Assembly: GCA_003648455.1 (NCBI GenBank)
Contig: QMPG01000080.1
Location: 1 to 10,539 of the forward strand
Reading direction: 5' to 3'
Source: Bacteroidota bacterium
GTDB lineage: Bacteria > Bacteroidota > Bacteroidia > Bacteroidales > B39-G9
Length of the DNA: 10,539 nucleotides
The translations under genes and the position numbers were made by a program. The notes beneath the pieces were generated by a model. That model had not been told where the DNA came from and ran no database searches. It saw nothing but the letters and a program-made list of their open reading frames with translations. Below are positions 1 to 6,886 of this stretch, piece by piece. How positions within the stretch are numbered: position 1 is the first letter of the stretch; each line of letters starts with the position of its first letter.

Positions 1-106
1 CAAATTTTCTTGAATTATCCCGATAGTACTTCAAAAATTTGGATAAATTTCTAAAGAAAAATAATTGAAGCTGTGATAATATTTTATATCGAACTCAGGT
101 TATTAT
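1..106. other. Intergenic stretch downstream of cysN
   Basis: AT-rich sequence between the left window edge and the cysN stop codon. I see no coding sequence. A weak AT-only inverted repeat (ATTAT-CTAA-ATAAT, about 103-116) straddles the cysN stop and is too weak to call a terminator. Confidence 0.5.
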
Positions 107-1402
107 CTAAATAATCATTCCGGCTGCAATCGTCTCATTTGTTGCTTCGTCAATAAGAATTATGCTACCTGTAATTCTGTTTTTCCGGTACGAATCGAAT
201 AATAATGGTTTTGTTGTTCTTATAGATATTCTTGCAATATCGTTTAATCCTACAGATTTATCTTCTGTATTATTTTCCAAGTTATTAATATTGACTTTAT
301 ATTTAATATCATTAACCATACATCTTACATCTTTAGTAGTATGCTTTACTGCATATTTTCCTCTAAGCTGTAAAGGTTTTTCATTAAACCAACATATCAT
401 TAAATCAATGTCTTGCGAAACAGTAGGACCATTGGCAGCATTAACAATCATATCTCCACGGCTAATATCAATATCGTCGTTAAGAGTAATAGTAACAGAT
501 TGAGGAGGGAAAGTTTCGTCTAAACTTTTCCCCATAGTATCAATTGATTTTATTGTAGATGTAAAACCGGAAGGTAGAATTTTAACCTTGTCGTTTAATT
601 TAAAAATTCCTCCGGCAACTCTACCTGCGTAACCTCTATAATCAGGAAATTTTTTTGATTGAGGACGAATAACATACTGAACAGGAAATCTGCAATCGAT
701 AAAATTATAATCGTTGCTAATGTGAATATTTTCTAAAAGATATAACAGAGTAGGACCATCGTACCAGTTCATTTTTTCAGAACGATCAACAATGTTATCT
801 CCAAGCTTAGCACTTACAGGAACAAACCTAACATCTTTAACGTTTAGTTTTGCTGAGAATTTATTAAAATCATTACGAATTTTTTCGAAGACTTTTTTAT
901 CAAAGTCAACCAAATCCATTTTATTTACACATACAATAATATGAGGAATTTGTAAAAGAGAAGCAATGTATGCATGGCGTATGGTTTGTTCTAATACTCC
1001 GTTACGTGCATCAATTAATATTACGGCAACATTTGCTGTTGAAGCTCCGGTAACCATGTTACGTGTATATTGAATATGACCGGGAGTATCGGCAATAATA
1101 AATTTTCTTTTGGGAGTAGCAAAGTAACGGTATGCTACATCAATAGTAATACCTTGTTCTCTTTCTGCGCGAAGACCATCGGTAAGTAAAGCTAAATTAA
1201 CTTCTTCCTCACCTTTTCGTTCACTCGCAATTTCAATAGCTTCCATTTGGTCTTGAAAAATTGCTTTACTATCGTATAATAATCGGCCAATTAATGTGCT
1301 TTTACCATCGTCAACACTACCTGCTGTAGTGAAGCGTAAAAGTTCCATATTTAAATAGCCTGATTCTTTCTCTTTTGTGTAGTTTTTTATCTCTTTTGAC
1401 AT
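107..1402 (-). CDS. cysN: Sulfate adenylyltransferase subunit 1 (CysN), GTPase subunit
   Basis: CysN is the GTP-hydrolysing subunit of ATP sulfurylase. With CysD it makes adenosine 5'-phosphosulfate (APS) and pyrophosphate from sulfate and ATP in the cytoplasm. The 431-residue protein has the elongation-factor-like GTPase motifs in order: P-loop GSVDDGKS at residues 28-35, the switch I segment REQGITIDVAYRYF from residue 81, DTPGH at 105-109 and NKMD at 160-163, followed by EF-Tu-like beta-barrel domains. The length fits a stand-alone CysN; there is no C-terminal APS kinase domain as in NodQ/CysNC fusions. It follows cysD on the same strand after 41 nt, so the two are almost certainly co-transcribed. 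The ATG at 1402 is used; an internal Met19 (MELLRFTTAG) sits just before the conserved core and is the only serious alternative start. No Shine-Dalgarno sequence is visible. Confidence 0.96.
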   Translation of the reverse strand: MSKEIKNYTKEKESGYLNMELLRFTTAGSVDDGKSTLIGRLLYDSKAIFQDQMEAIEIASERKGEEEVNLALLTDGLRAEREQGITIDVAYRYFATPKRKFIIADTPGHIQYTRNMVTGASTANVAVILIDARNGVLEQTIRHAYIASLLQIPHIIVCVNKMDLVDFDKKVFEKIRNDFNKFSAKLNVKDVRFVPVSAKLGDNIVDRSEKMNWYDGPTLLYLLENIHISNDYNFIDCRFPVQYVIRPQSKKFPDYRGYAGRVAGGIFKLNDKVKILPSGFTSTIKSIDTMGKSLDETFPPQSVTITLNDDIDISRGDMIVNAANGPTVSQDIDLMICWFNEKPLQLRGKYAVKHTTKDVRCMVNDIKYKVNINNLENNTEDKSVGLNDIARISIRTTKPLLFDSYRKNRITGSIILIDEATNETIAAGMII

Positions 1403-1443
1403 AAATACAAAAAATTATAGTCTTTTATTAACGTATTTAAAGT

Positions 1444-2349
1444 TTAAAAATAGCCTTCTTTTTTCCTGTCTTCCATTGCAGCTTCTGAGCGTTTATCATC
1501 GGCTCTACCACCTCTTTCTGTTGTTCTTGTTGCAGCAACTTCCTGAATAATATCTTCAAGAGAGTTTGCTTTTGAAAGAGTTACCCCTGTGCATGTAATA
1601 TCTCCAATAGTACGGCAACGCACATCTTTTATTTCAATCTTTTCGTTTTCTTTTAGTTGCATAAACGGTGCATTTGCCAACCAAATTCCATCACGGTTAA
1701 ATACTTCTCTTTTGTGAGTGAAATAAAGATTAGGAATAGCTATGTTTTCCATTAATATATATTGCCAAACATCCATTTCTGTCCAATTACTTATTGGGAA
1801 TACTCTAAAATGTTCGCCCATATTTTTTCTACCATTAAAAATATTCCATAATTCGGGTCTTTGATTTTTTGGGTCCCATTGTCCAAACTCATCTCTGTGA
1901 GAGAAAAATCGTTCTTTAGCTCTTGCTTTTTCTTCATCTCTACGAGCGCCACCCATTGCAGCATCAAATTTATTTTTTTCAATGGAATCAAGTAAAGTTG
2001 TTGTTTGTAAAATATTTCTACTGGCATTAACTCCTTTTTCTTCAATAGATTTGCCGGAATCAATTGCGTCTTGCACATAACCAACAATAAGTTTTACGCC
2101 TGTTTCTTTTACAAGATTATCTCTAAACTCAATAGTTTCTTTAAAATTATGACCTGTATCGATATGTAGTAAAGGAAAAGGTACCTTTGCAGGCCAAAAA
2201 GCTTTTCTTGCTAAATGATACATAACTATAGAATCTTTTCCTCCAGAAAACAACATTGTAGGGTTTTCAAACTGTGATGCAACTTCACGTATTACATAAA
2301 TTGATTCTGCTTCTAATTCACGAAGATGATTTATATGATGCTTTTCCAT
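1444..2349 (-). CDS. cysD: Sulfate adenylyltransferase subunit 2 (CysD)
   Basis: CysD is the catalytic subunit of the CysDN ATP sulfurylase and adenylylates sulfate to APS. The protein has 301 residues, the usual length of the family. It shows the ATP-pyrophosphatase P-loop SGGKDS at residues 35-40, the downstream HIDTGHNF segment, the GGARRDEEKARAKER region and the characteristic C-terminal tail RADDKRSEAAMEDRKKEGYF. It is the first gene of the cysDN operon and is divergent from the cysH-type gene at 2879. The start at 2349 gives the expected N-terminus (MEKHHINHLRELEAESIYVI). Its leader is A-rich without a clear Shine-Dalgarno sequence, and two Bacteroidetes-type -7 elements lie 29-45 nt upstream of the ATG. 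Confidence 0.97.
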   Translation of the reverse strand: MEKHHINHLRELEAESIYVIREVASQFENPTMLFSGGKDSIVMYHLARKAFWPAKVPFPLLHIDTGHNFKETIEFRDNLVKETGVKLIVGYVQDAIDSGKSIEEKGVNASRNILQTTTLLDSIEKNKFDAAMGGARRDEEKARAKERFFSHRDEFGQWDPKNQRPELWNIFNGRKNMGEHFRVFPISNWTEMDVWQYILMENIAIPNLYFTHKREVFNRDGIWLANAPFMQLKENEKIEIKDVRCRTIGDITCTGVTLSKANSLEDIIQEVAATRTTERGGRADDKRSEAAMEDRKKEGYF

Positions 2350-2377
2350 ATTTCTTATTAAGAATTTTTTCTTTCGG

Positions 2378-2394
2378 CAAAAGTAACAAAATTA
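2378..2394 (-). promoter_or_regulatory. Candidate cysDN promoter (two TAnnTTTG -7 elements)
   Basis: Read on the minus strand, TAATTTTG (2394-2387) is followed at once by TACTTTTG (2385-2378). Both match the Bacteroidota -7 consensus TAnnTTTG exactly. The inner one ends 28 nt before the cysD ATG, giving a short leader of about 20-25 nt. No convincing -33 TTTG element stands at the expected distance, so this is a motif match only. Confidence 0.55.
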
Positions 2395-2502
2395 TAATTA
2401 TTTATATAATAACTTTTAACTTCTTTATAAGTTAGTCATACCGTGACTTGTTAATTCGGAAATCCGTAAAATTTTAGTTGTGTTGTTGTTTCGAACAGCC
2501 TG

Positions 2503-2517
2503 TCCCGAAAATCGGGA
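2503..2517. repeat. Perfect hairpin TCCCGA-AAA-TCGGGA
   Basis: A 6-bp perfect stem with a 3-nt loop. No T-run follows on either side, so it is not a standard intrinsic terminator. A related core, CCCGA-AATC-TCGGG, occurs at 6351-6364 after the histidine kinase gene, which suggests a dispersed short palindrome. Confidence 0.5.
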
Positions 2518-2619
2518 ATAGTGAGAAACCCCATTCAGCTTATATACACTGTGTTATGAGATTTCTCCGTATCCTTTCAGAAAACAATGGTAAAATGAAC
2601 AAATATTATTAATCTATTG

Positions 2620-2640
2620 AAGTTGGCTTTAAGCCGACTT
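2620..2640. repeat. Hairpin AAGTTGGC-TTTAA-GCCGACTT
   Basis: An 8-bp stem with one G-T pair and a 5-nt loop; the last T's run into TTT at 2641. It could act as a weak terminator on the plus strand. Its closeness to the next palindrome (26 bp away) is more suggestive of paired REP-like palindromes. Confidence 0.45.
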
Positions 2641-2665
2641 TTAGAACATAATGGATTCATTTAAA

Positions 2666-2685
2666 CACCACAATAAATTGTGGTG
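2666..2685. repeat. Perfect palindrome CACCACAAT-AA-ATTGTGGTG
   Basis: Nine perfectly paired bases around a 2-nt centre (or 8 bp with a 4-nt loop). It stands in the middle of the inverted-repeat pair described for this spacer. There is no T-run on either side. It may be a cruciform or REP-like unit, or less likely a dimeric regulator site. Confidence 0.5.
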
Positions 2686-2868
2686 CTAATCTGATAATCA
2701 AAATATTCTATTATTAACTAAATGAACATTGATAAATAGCCATTCTAATAAATTATCAGCCTTTTTTGAGAGGATACATTTCTCATTTCAATCGAAGTAA
2801 CAATATTGACGTTTTCGTGCAAACACTAATAAATAAAATTAGTTTAAGATAATAGATACAAAAATTTA

Positions 2869-2876
2869 TATATTTG
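2869..2876 (+). promoter_or_regulatory. Candidate cysH promoter -7 element TATATTTG
   Basis: An exact TAnnTTTG match ending 2 nt before the ATG at 2879. A TTTA at 2843-2846 could be a degenerate -33 element. Transcription from this site would begin at or inside the first codons of the longest frame, so it bears on the true start of the gene. Confidence 0.5.
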
Positions 2877-2878
2877 CG

Positions 2879-3610
2879 ATGAAAAATAAAAATTTAATAG
2901 AAATGATAAATAAAAATATTATTAGTGAACTTAATAAAGAATTGAAAAACAAGAAACCCGAAGAGGTTATTGAGTTTTTTATTAAAAAATATGGGGAAAA
3001 AATTGCTCTTTCATCAAGTCTTGGAGCTGAAGACCAAGTGCTTACTCACATGATTGCATCAATTGACAAATCAACTAAAATTTTCACTCTCGATACAGGT
3101 AGATGTTTTCAAGAATCATACGATTTAATTGATAAAACAAATAAAAAGTACGATATAAAAATAAAGGTTTATTTTCCTGATAAAGAAGAGGTAGAAAAAA
3201 TGGTTAATGAGAAAGGTGTTAATCTTTTTTACGATAGCGTTGAAAACAGAAAGCTTTGTTGTAAAATCAGAAAGCTTAATCCTTTACAAAGAGCTTTTGA
3301 AGGTTTGGATGTATGGATTTGTGGATTAAGACAAGCTCAATCAATTACACGTATAAACACAAAATTAGTTGAATGGGACGAGAATAATAATTTAATAAAG
3401 TTAAATCCATTAATTGAGTGGAGCGAAGAGCAAGTATGGGAATATATTAGAGATAATGAAATTCCATATAATGTATTACACGACCAAGGTTATCCAAGTA
3501 TAGGTTGTAAACCATGCACACGAGCAATAAAAAAAGGTGAAGACCTGCGTGCCGGACGATGGTGGTGGGAAGAACCGGAAAGTAAAGAATGTGGTTTGCA
3601 TATTAAATAA
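2879..3610 (+). CDS. cysH: Adenylyl-sulfate (APS) reductase, CysH family, Fe-S type
   Basis: This enzyme reduces activated sulfate to sulfite in assimilatory sulfate reduction. The 243-residue frame has the PAPS-reductase fold motifs: SSSLGAEDQ at 45-53 (substrate loop), LDTGR at 71-75, the CC pair C127-C128 with a second pair C210/C213 (GCKPC), and the C-terminal catalytic ECGLH with C238. CC...CxxC binds a [4Fe-4S] cluster and in known families marks enzymes that use APS rather than PAPS. This fits CysN lacking an APS kinase domain and no cysC in view. The gene faces away from cysDN. The exact start is uncertain: a -7 promoter element ends 2 nt before the ATG at 2879, so Met9 (ATG at 2903) may be the real start, giving 235 residues and keeping every motif. 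The first eight residues are low-complexity. Confidence 0.93.
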   Translation: MKNKNLIEMINKNIISELNKELKNKKPEEVIEFFIKKYGEKIALSSSLGAEDQVLTHMIASIDKSTKIFTLDTGRCFQESYDLIDKTNKKYDIKIKVYFPDKEEVEKMVNEKGVNLFYDSVENRKLCCKIRKLNPLQRAFEGLDVWICGLRQAQSITRINTKLVEWDENNNLIKLNPLIEWSEEQVWEYIRDNEIPYNVLHDQGYPSIGCKPCTRAIKKGEDLRAGRWWWEEPESKECGLHIK

Positions 3611-3643
3611 TTTTTTAATTATGATTGTCCAATAATAAAATAA

Positions 3644-3675
3644 GTTTTTATATCAACCTTTCAGGTTATAAAAAC
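3644..3675 (+). terminator. Hairpin downstream of cysH
   Basis: Two stacked stems: GTTTTTAT pairs with ATAAAAAC (8 bp) and the inner AACCT pairs with AGGTT over a TTC loop, with a 3-nt bulge on the left. It stands 33 nt after the cysH stop. An A-rich run rather than a T-run follows, so it is not a classical intrinsic terminator, but position and stability make a 3'-end role plausible. Confidence 0.4.
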
Positions 3676-3821
3676 AAAAAATTAATTGCAGGGGGTTTTA
3701 AATAAATCCTAAAATTCACGAATAGAATATCCCTCACGAGTTTGATTTTCGAGATTAAGTAACTATCTGTTACTCGACTTGTGGATTTAAAAGAGTACAA
3801 TAATTTTAGATTCTTTTAGAG

Positions 3822-3852
3822 ATCAAATCATTATTTATTTGATTTTTTTTTT
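3822..3852 (+). terminator. T-tract hairpin just upstream of the histidine kinase
   Basis: ATCAAAT (3822-3828) pairs perfectly with ATTTGAT (3837-3843) across an 8-nt loop, and a run of ten T's follows (3843-3852). It points along the plus strand and ends 28 nt before the kinase ATG. It could be the terminator of the cysH transcript or an attenuator in the kinase leader. The stem is AT-rich and weak. No exact TAnnTTTG promoter is seen between 3611 and 3880; a weaker hairpin, AGTAAC-TATCT-GTTACT, lies at 3758-3774. Confidence 0.4.
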
Positions 3853-3880
3853 ATTTTTATAAAAATTTAATCAATAGAGT

Positions 3881-6283
3881 ATGTTAAAATCATTAATTAG
3901 TAAAATCAATTTTTTTAATAAAGAAAAGAGTATATCAGATAAATATTTTTTTGTTAGTGTTTTCATATTATTAGGGTTCGTTATTATTTTTGTTGTAGCA
4001 TCTATTTATCAGATAAGACATAAGTATAAAGTTGGTACTGAAAAGATAAGTAAATTTTATATAGATGCTCAGAAACAAATTGCTAAAAGTAAAGTAGATG
4101 CTGCTTTAGATATTATTCAATATAAAAAAGTCCAAACTGAAAAGAAAGCCAAATTTGAAATAAAAAGAAGAGTTTATAATGCATATAATATTGCTTTAAA
4201 TATTTATAAAAAAAATATAAATTATAAATCAAAGCAGGAGATAAAAGAATTAATAAAACAAGCCTTGCGACCAATACGATATAATAATGGGGATGATTAT
4301 ATTTTTATTGTAGATTTAAAAGGCAATGAAATACTTTATCCTACCGAACCTCAATTAGAAAATATAAACTCATTCAATTTACAAGATGCTAAGGGTAATT
4401 ATGTTATTAGAGAAGAGCTGAGAATAGTAAAAAAACATAAAGAAGGGTATGTGAAAAATTATTGGAGAAAATCAGGTTTAAGTTCTGAATTTATTTACCC
4501 CGGAATATCATTTGTTAAGCTTTTTAAACCATTGAATTGGTGTATTGGTAGCGGTGTTTATCTCGATGATGTTGAGAAGAAGATTAAAGCAGATGTTCTT
4601 AAAGAAATTGCTGCTATCCGTTTTGGTAAAGAAGGATATATTTTTATAAATAAATATAATGGTGATGCATTAATTACTGATGGGAAAGTTGTAGAAGATA
4701 ATCGTAATTTATGGGAACTAACCGACCCAAACGGCGTTAAAGTTATTCAGGAGGAAAGAAAAGCTGTTGAAAATCCTAAGGGAGATTTTATTTATTATGT
4801 TTGGAATAAATTGTCGAAACCTGTTCCTACTAGAAAAGTTTCTTTTATTAAAGGTTTCCCTGAATGGGAATGGATGATTGGCGCAGGTGTTTATTTAGAC
4901 GAGATTGACAATATTGTATATAAACAAAAAGCAGAATTAAAATATAATTTATATTCTCAGATTTTATTTATTCTAATAATTTTAATTTTTTTCTCATTCA
5001 TAATTTTTTTCATCACGAGAATTACAGCTAAATCAATTTCTTCAAACATTAACTCACTAGTTAATTTTTTCAAAAGAGCATCTACAGAATTTGTTGAAAT
5101 TGATGTTAGTAAATTAAAATTTCCCGAATTTAAATTATTAGCCGTTGCTGCTAATAGAATGATAAATGAAAGAAACAATGCATATAATGATTTATCAATA
5201 GAGAAAGCATACTTTGAAGAGTTGTTTAATAACTCACCTGAAGCAATTGTAATAACAGATAATGAAAGTAAATTACTGAGGATGAATAAGAAATTTACTG
5301 ATATGTTTGGATACACTTCACAAGAAGTTTACAACAAAAAGGTAGACGAGCTTATTATACCTGATAGTTTAAAAGAAGAATCTGTTGATATTACTCGCAA
5401 AGTGGCAAAGGGTAAAGTCGTTTTTAAAGAATCTTTAAGAAAACATAAAAATGGAAAATTAATTTATGTTTCAATACTTGGAACTCCAATTATTTTTGAT
5501 GGTGGACAGCTTGCTGTATATGGAATTTATAGAGATATAAGCGAGCAAAAAGAATATGAACAAAGCTTAAAGGCAGCAAAAGAAAAAGCTGAAGAGGCAG
5601 TTAAATTTCAATCAGCATTTTTAAATAATTTATCACATGAAATAAGAACCCCTATGAACGCTATTATAGGATTCTCAAGTATGTTAGATAGAAAACTTAA
5701 TGATAAAACAAGAGACAGTTATATTAAGATTATTAATGATAACAGCATGTCACTTCTGGGAATAATTGACGATATTTTGGATGTGTCAAAAATTGAAGCA
5801 GGTCAGCTTAAGTTAAACTATTCAGAAGTTAATATTAATGATGTTTTAGATGAATTATTTATACTTCATCAAAATTATTTAAATAAAGAGAATAAGGATA
5901 TTAAATTATTACTTAAAAAACCATCTGAAAATAATAATATCATTAATACAGATGTTGTTAGGTTAAGACAAATTTTAAATAAATTAATTGGAAATGCAAT
6001 TAAATTCACAAATAATGGGTTTGTAGAATTCGGTTATGAGAATAGAAAAAACAATATAGTATTTTGTGTTAAAGATACCGGTATTGGTATAGACGAAGAA
6101 AAATTTGATCTTGTTTTTGACAGATTTAGAAAAATTGAAAATGATAATACCGTTTTATACGGAGGTACAGGATTGGGTTTAACAATTACTAAAAAATTAG
6201 TTGAATTGCTTCATGGTAGAATATGGCTTGAATCTGAAGTTAACAAGGGAACTACATTTTATTTTACTCTGCCTATTATTTAG
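3881..6283 (+). CDS. Membrane sensor histidine kinase with tandem Cache units and PAS
   Basis: An 800-residue two-component sensor kinase. A first membrane segment (about 22-45) and a second (about 358-380) enclose an extracytoplasmic sensor of about 310 residues. The sensor holds two similar Cache-type units: YIFIVDLKGNEILYP at 140-154 with WCIGSGVYLDD at 220-230, and YIFINKYNGDALI at 253-265 with WMIGAGVYLDE at 331-341. Known Cache domains bind small organic ligands; this ligand is unknown. After a possible divergent HAMP-like linker (380-435) comes a PAS domain (about 442-555), a short coiled coil, the HisKA H-box SHEIRTP with phospho-acceptor H586, and a HATPase domain with N-box N705, G1 DTGIG at 732-736, F-box FDRFR at 746-750 and G2 GGTGLGL at 761-767. 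It ends after the kinase domain with no receiver domain, and no response regulator is in the window. The start has only a weak AGAG upstream. All catalytic motifs are intact. Confidence 0.93.
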   Translation: MLKSLISKINFFNKEKSISDKYFFVSVFILLGFVIIFVVASIYQIRHKYKVGTEKISKFYIDAQKQIAKSKVDAALDIIQYKKVQTEKKAKFEIKRRVYNAYNIALNIYKKNINYKSKQEIKELIKQALRPIRYNNGDDYIFIVDLKGNEILYPTEPQLENINSFNLQDAKGNYVIREELRIVKKHKEGYVKNYWRKSGLSSEFIYPGISFVKLFKPLNWCIGSGVYLDDVEKKIKADVLKEIAAIRFGKEGYIFINKYNGDALITDGKVVEDNRNLWELTDPNGVKVIQEERKAVENPKGDFIYYVWNKLSKPVPTRKVSFIKGFPEWEWMIGAGVYLDEIDNIVYKQKAELKYNLYSQILFILIILIFFSFIIFFITRITAKSISSNINSLVNFFKRASTEFVEIDVSKLKFPEFKLLAVAANRMINERNNAYNDLSIEKAYFEELFNNSPEAIVITDNESKLLRMNKKFTDMFGYTSQEVYNKKVDELIIPDSLKEESVDITRKVAKGKVVFKESLRKHKNGKLIYVSILGTPIIFDGGQLAVYGIYRDISEQKEYEQSLKAAKEKAEEAVKFQSAFLNNLSHEIRTPMNAIIGFSSMLDRKLNDKTRDSYIKIINDNSMSLLGIIDDILDVSKIEAGQLKLNYSEVNINDVLDELFILHQNYLNKENKDIKLLLKKPSENNNIINTDVVRLRQILNKLIGNAIKFTNNGFVEFGYENRKNNIVFCVKDTGIGIDEEKFDLVFDRFRKIENDNTVLYGGTGLGLTITKKLVELLHGRIWLESEVNKGTTFYFTLPII

Positions 6284-6287
6284 TTTG

Positions 6288-6331
6288 TAAAGTTGAAAGT
6301 TTATAAAGTTGAAAGTTCCTAAACTTTATAA
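6288..6331 (+). repeat. Direct repeat TAAAGTTGAAAGTT with a closing hairpin
   Basis: TAAAGTTGAAAGTT occurs at 6288-6301 and again at 6304-6317 (16-bp period). TTATAAAGTT (6301-6310) then pairs with AACTTTATAA (6322-6331) over an 11-nt loop. It begins 5 nt after the kinase stop codon. A similar AAAGTTTAAA-type repeat follows the recQ stop at 9337-9364. Confidence 0.6.
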
Positions 6332-6346
6332 TGTTGAGCTATAGTA

Positions 6347-6368
6347 AAATCCCGAAATCTCGGGGTTT
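6347..6368 (+). terminator. Terminator-like hairpin after the histidine kinase
   Basis: AAATCCCGA (6347-6355) pairs with TCGGGGTTT (6360-6368) over the loop AATC: nine pairs including one G-T. A T-rich but broken tract follows (ATTATT). It lies 63 nt after the kinase stop. Being nearly symmetric, it could serve both directions. Confidence 0.55.
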
Positions 6369-6534
6369 ATTATTCAATAAGATATTTTGTGCTTTTATGG
6401 GTCAATGAAATTAGGGTGGATTATAATAAAATAATTATTGTTATCCGATAAATTTTAAAACTGTCTAAATACTTAAACAGGACGTACCTACGGCACTTTA
6501 AAATATTTTACAAACTCTGTGCTATAAACATATC

Positions 6535-6555
6535 ACCACTACGTGGTTTTTTTTT
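6535..6555 (+). terminator. Short hairpin with nine-T run
   Basis: ACCAC-TAC-GTGGT (6535-6547) is followed by a run of T's through 6555. The layout is that of an intrinsic terminator, though the stem is only 5 bp. No gene lies directly before it, so it may be part of a repeat unit or of a lost gene. Confidence 0.4.
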
Positions 6556-6660
6556 ACACCCAAATTAGGGCGTATTTGTTTATAATAACATATTTATCAA
6601 GAAAACAAACACTTTAAGGGTATCTATTTTGAAATATTAGTATATTCAAGCATTTTAAAC

Positions 6661-6764
6661 ATTCAACACTCAATATAAAATTTACAATATTAAATTAAAT
6701 TACTTTTAGTATAAAAGATTTGGTGCGTCAGCAACAATTGAATATTGATTATTGGGTGTTGAAT
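6661..6764. repeat. Inverted repeat ATTCAACACTCAAT / ATTGGGTGTTGAAT
   Basis: The left arm 6661-6674 and the right arm 6751-6764 are complementary at 13 of 14 positions, 76 bp apart. The right arm continues into further TGAATATTGA-like repeats (TTGAATATTGATTATT at 6739-6754, ATTGAATATT at 6764-6773). The sequence between the arms is AT-rich and noncoding. Confidence 0.5.
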
Positions 6765-6886
6765 ATTGAATATTTTCGATAACTACAGTATACGAACAAA
6801 TACTTATAATCCATTAATAATCAGTTTATGGGTCAGGAGTTCTGAAATTTATGCCTAATCCACCCGAATTTTAAAGTGAGCCGCTT

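Larger units (their letters stand above)
2556..2786. repeat. Possible MITE- or REP-like composite bounded by imperfect inverted repeats
   Basis: The left arm (2556-2584) reads ATGAGA, a 7-nt spacer, GTATCCT, TTCAG, AAAA. The right arm (2762-2786, reverse complement) reads ATGAGA, a 3-nt spacer, GTATCCT, CTCA, AAAA. The arms match in ordered blocks but differ in spacing. The roughly 180 bp between them contain two strong short hairpins and no reading frame. I see no clear target-site duplication. This fits a decayed non-autonomous element, or simply accumulated small repeats. Confidence 0.35.
2350..2878. other. 529-bp divergent spacer between cysD and cysH, rich in hairpins
   Basis: No gene is supported here. 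At its ends lie the candidate promoters of cysD and cysH. Between them are a CCCGA hairpin (2503-2517), an imperfect inverted-repeat pair (2556-2584 and 2762-2786), and two compact hairpins inside that pair (2620-2640 and 2666-2685). I see no riboswitch-like conserved core. The middle looks like repeat-derived sequence rather than a long regulatory leader. Confidence 0.6.
6284..6886. other. 603-bp spacer between convergent genes, repeats and terminator-like hairpins
   Basis: It lies between the 3' ends of the histidine kinase and the rRNA methyltransferase. I find no supported gene. It contains a 14-bp direct repeat with a hairpin (6288-6331), a CCCGA terminator-like hairpin (6347-6368), a T-run hairpin (6535-6555), an inverted repeat (6661-6674 with 6751-6764) and an 11-bp direct repeat at 6394-6404 and 6825-6835. 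The pattern looks like layered short repeats or decayed mobile sequence. Confidence 0.6.

Noticed and set aside
162..503. Open frame of 113 codons on the plus strand inside cysN
   Set aside because: It lies wholly antisense to a well-conserved gene, has no family resemblance, and AT-rich coding sequence often leaves such frames open.
1791..2087. Open frame of 98 codons in another minus-strand frame of cysD
   Set aside because: An out-of-frame shadow of cysD with low-complexity composition; the cysD frame holds all the motifs.
2350..2878. A riboswitch controlling cysD or cysH
   Set aside because: The -7 elements lie close to both start codons, leaving leaders too short for a known sulfur or SAM riboswitch, and the hairpins in the middle are repeat-like.
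4957..5316. Open frame of 119 codons antisense to the histidine kinase
   Set aside because: It overlaps the membrane segment and PAS domain of an intact kinase and has no recognisable features.
3881..6283. Hybrid histidine kinase with receiver domain
   Set aside because: The protein ends directly after the HATPase G2 box and its final strand; no receiver domain follows.
6284..6886. CRISPR array or small gene in the repeat-rich spacer
   Set aside because: The repeats are too short, too few and irregularly spaced for CRISPR, and no frame shows coding character or a recognisable product.
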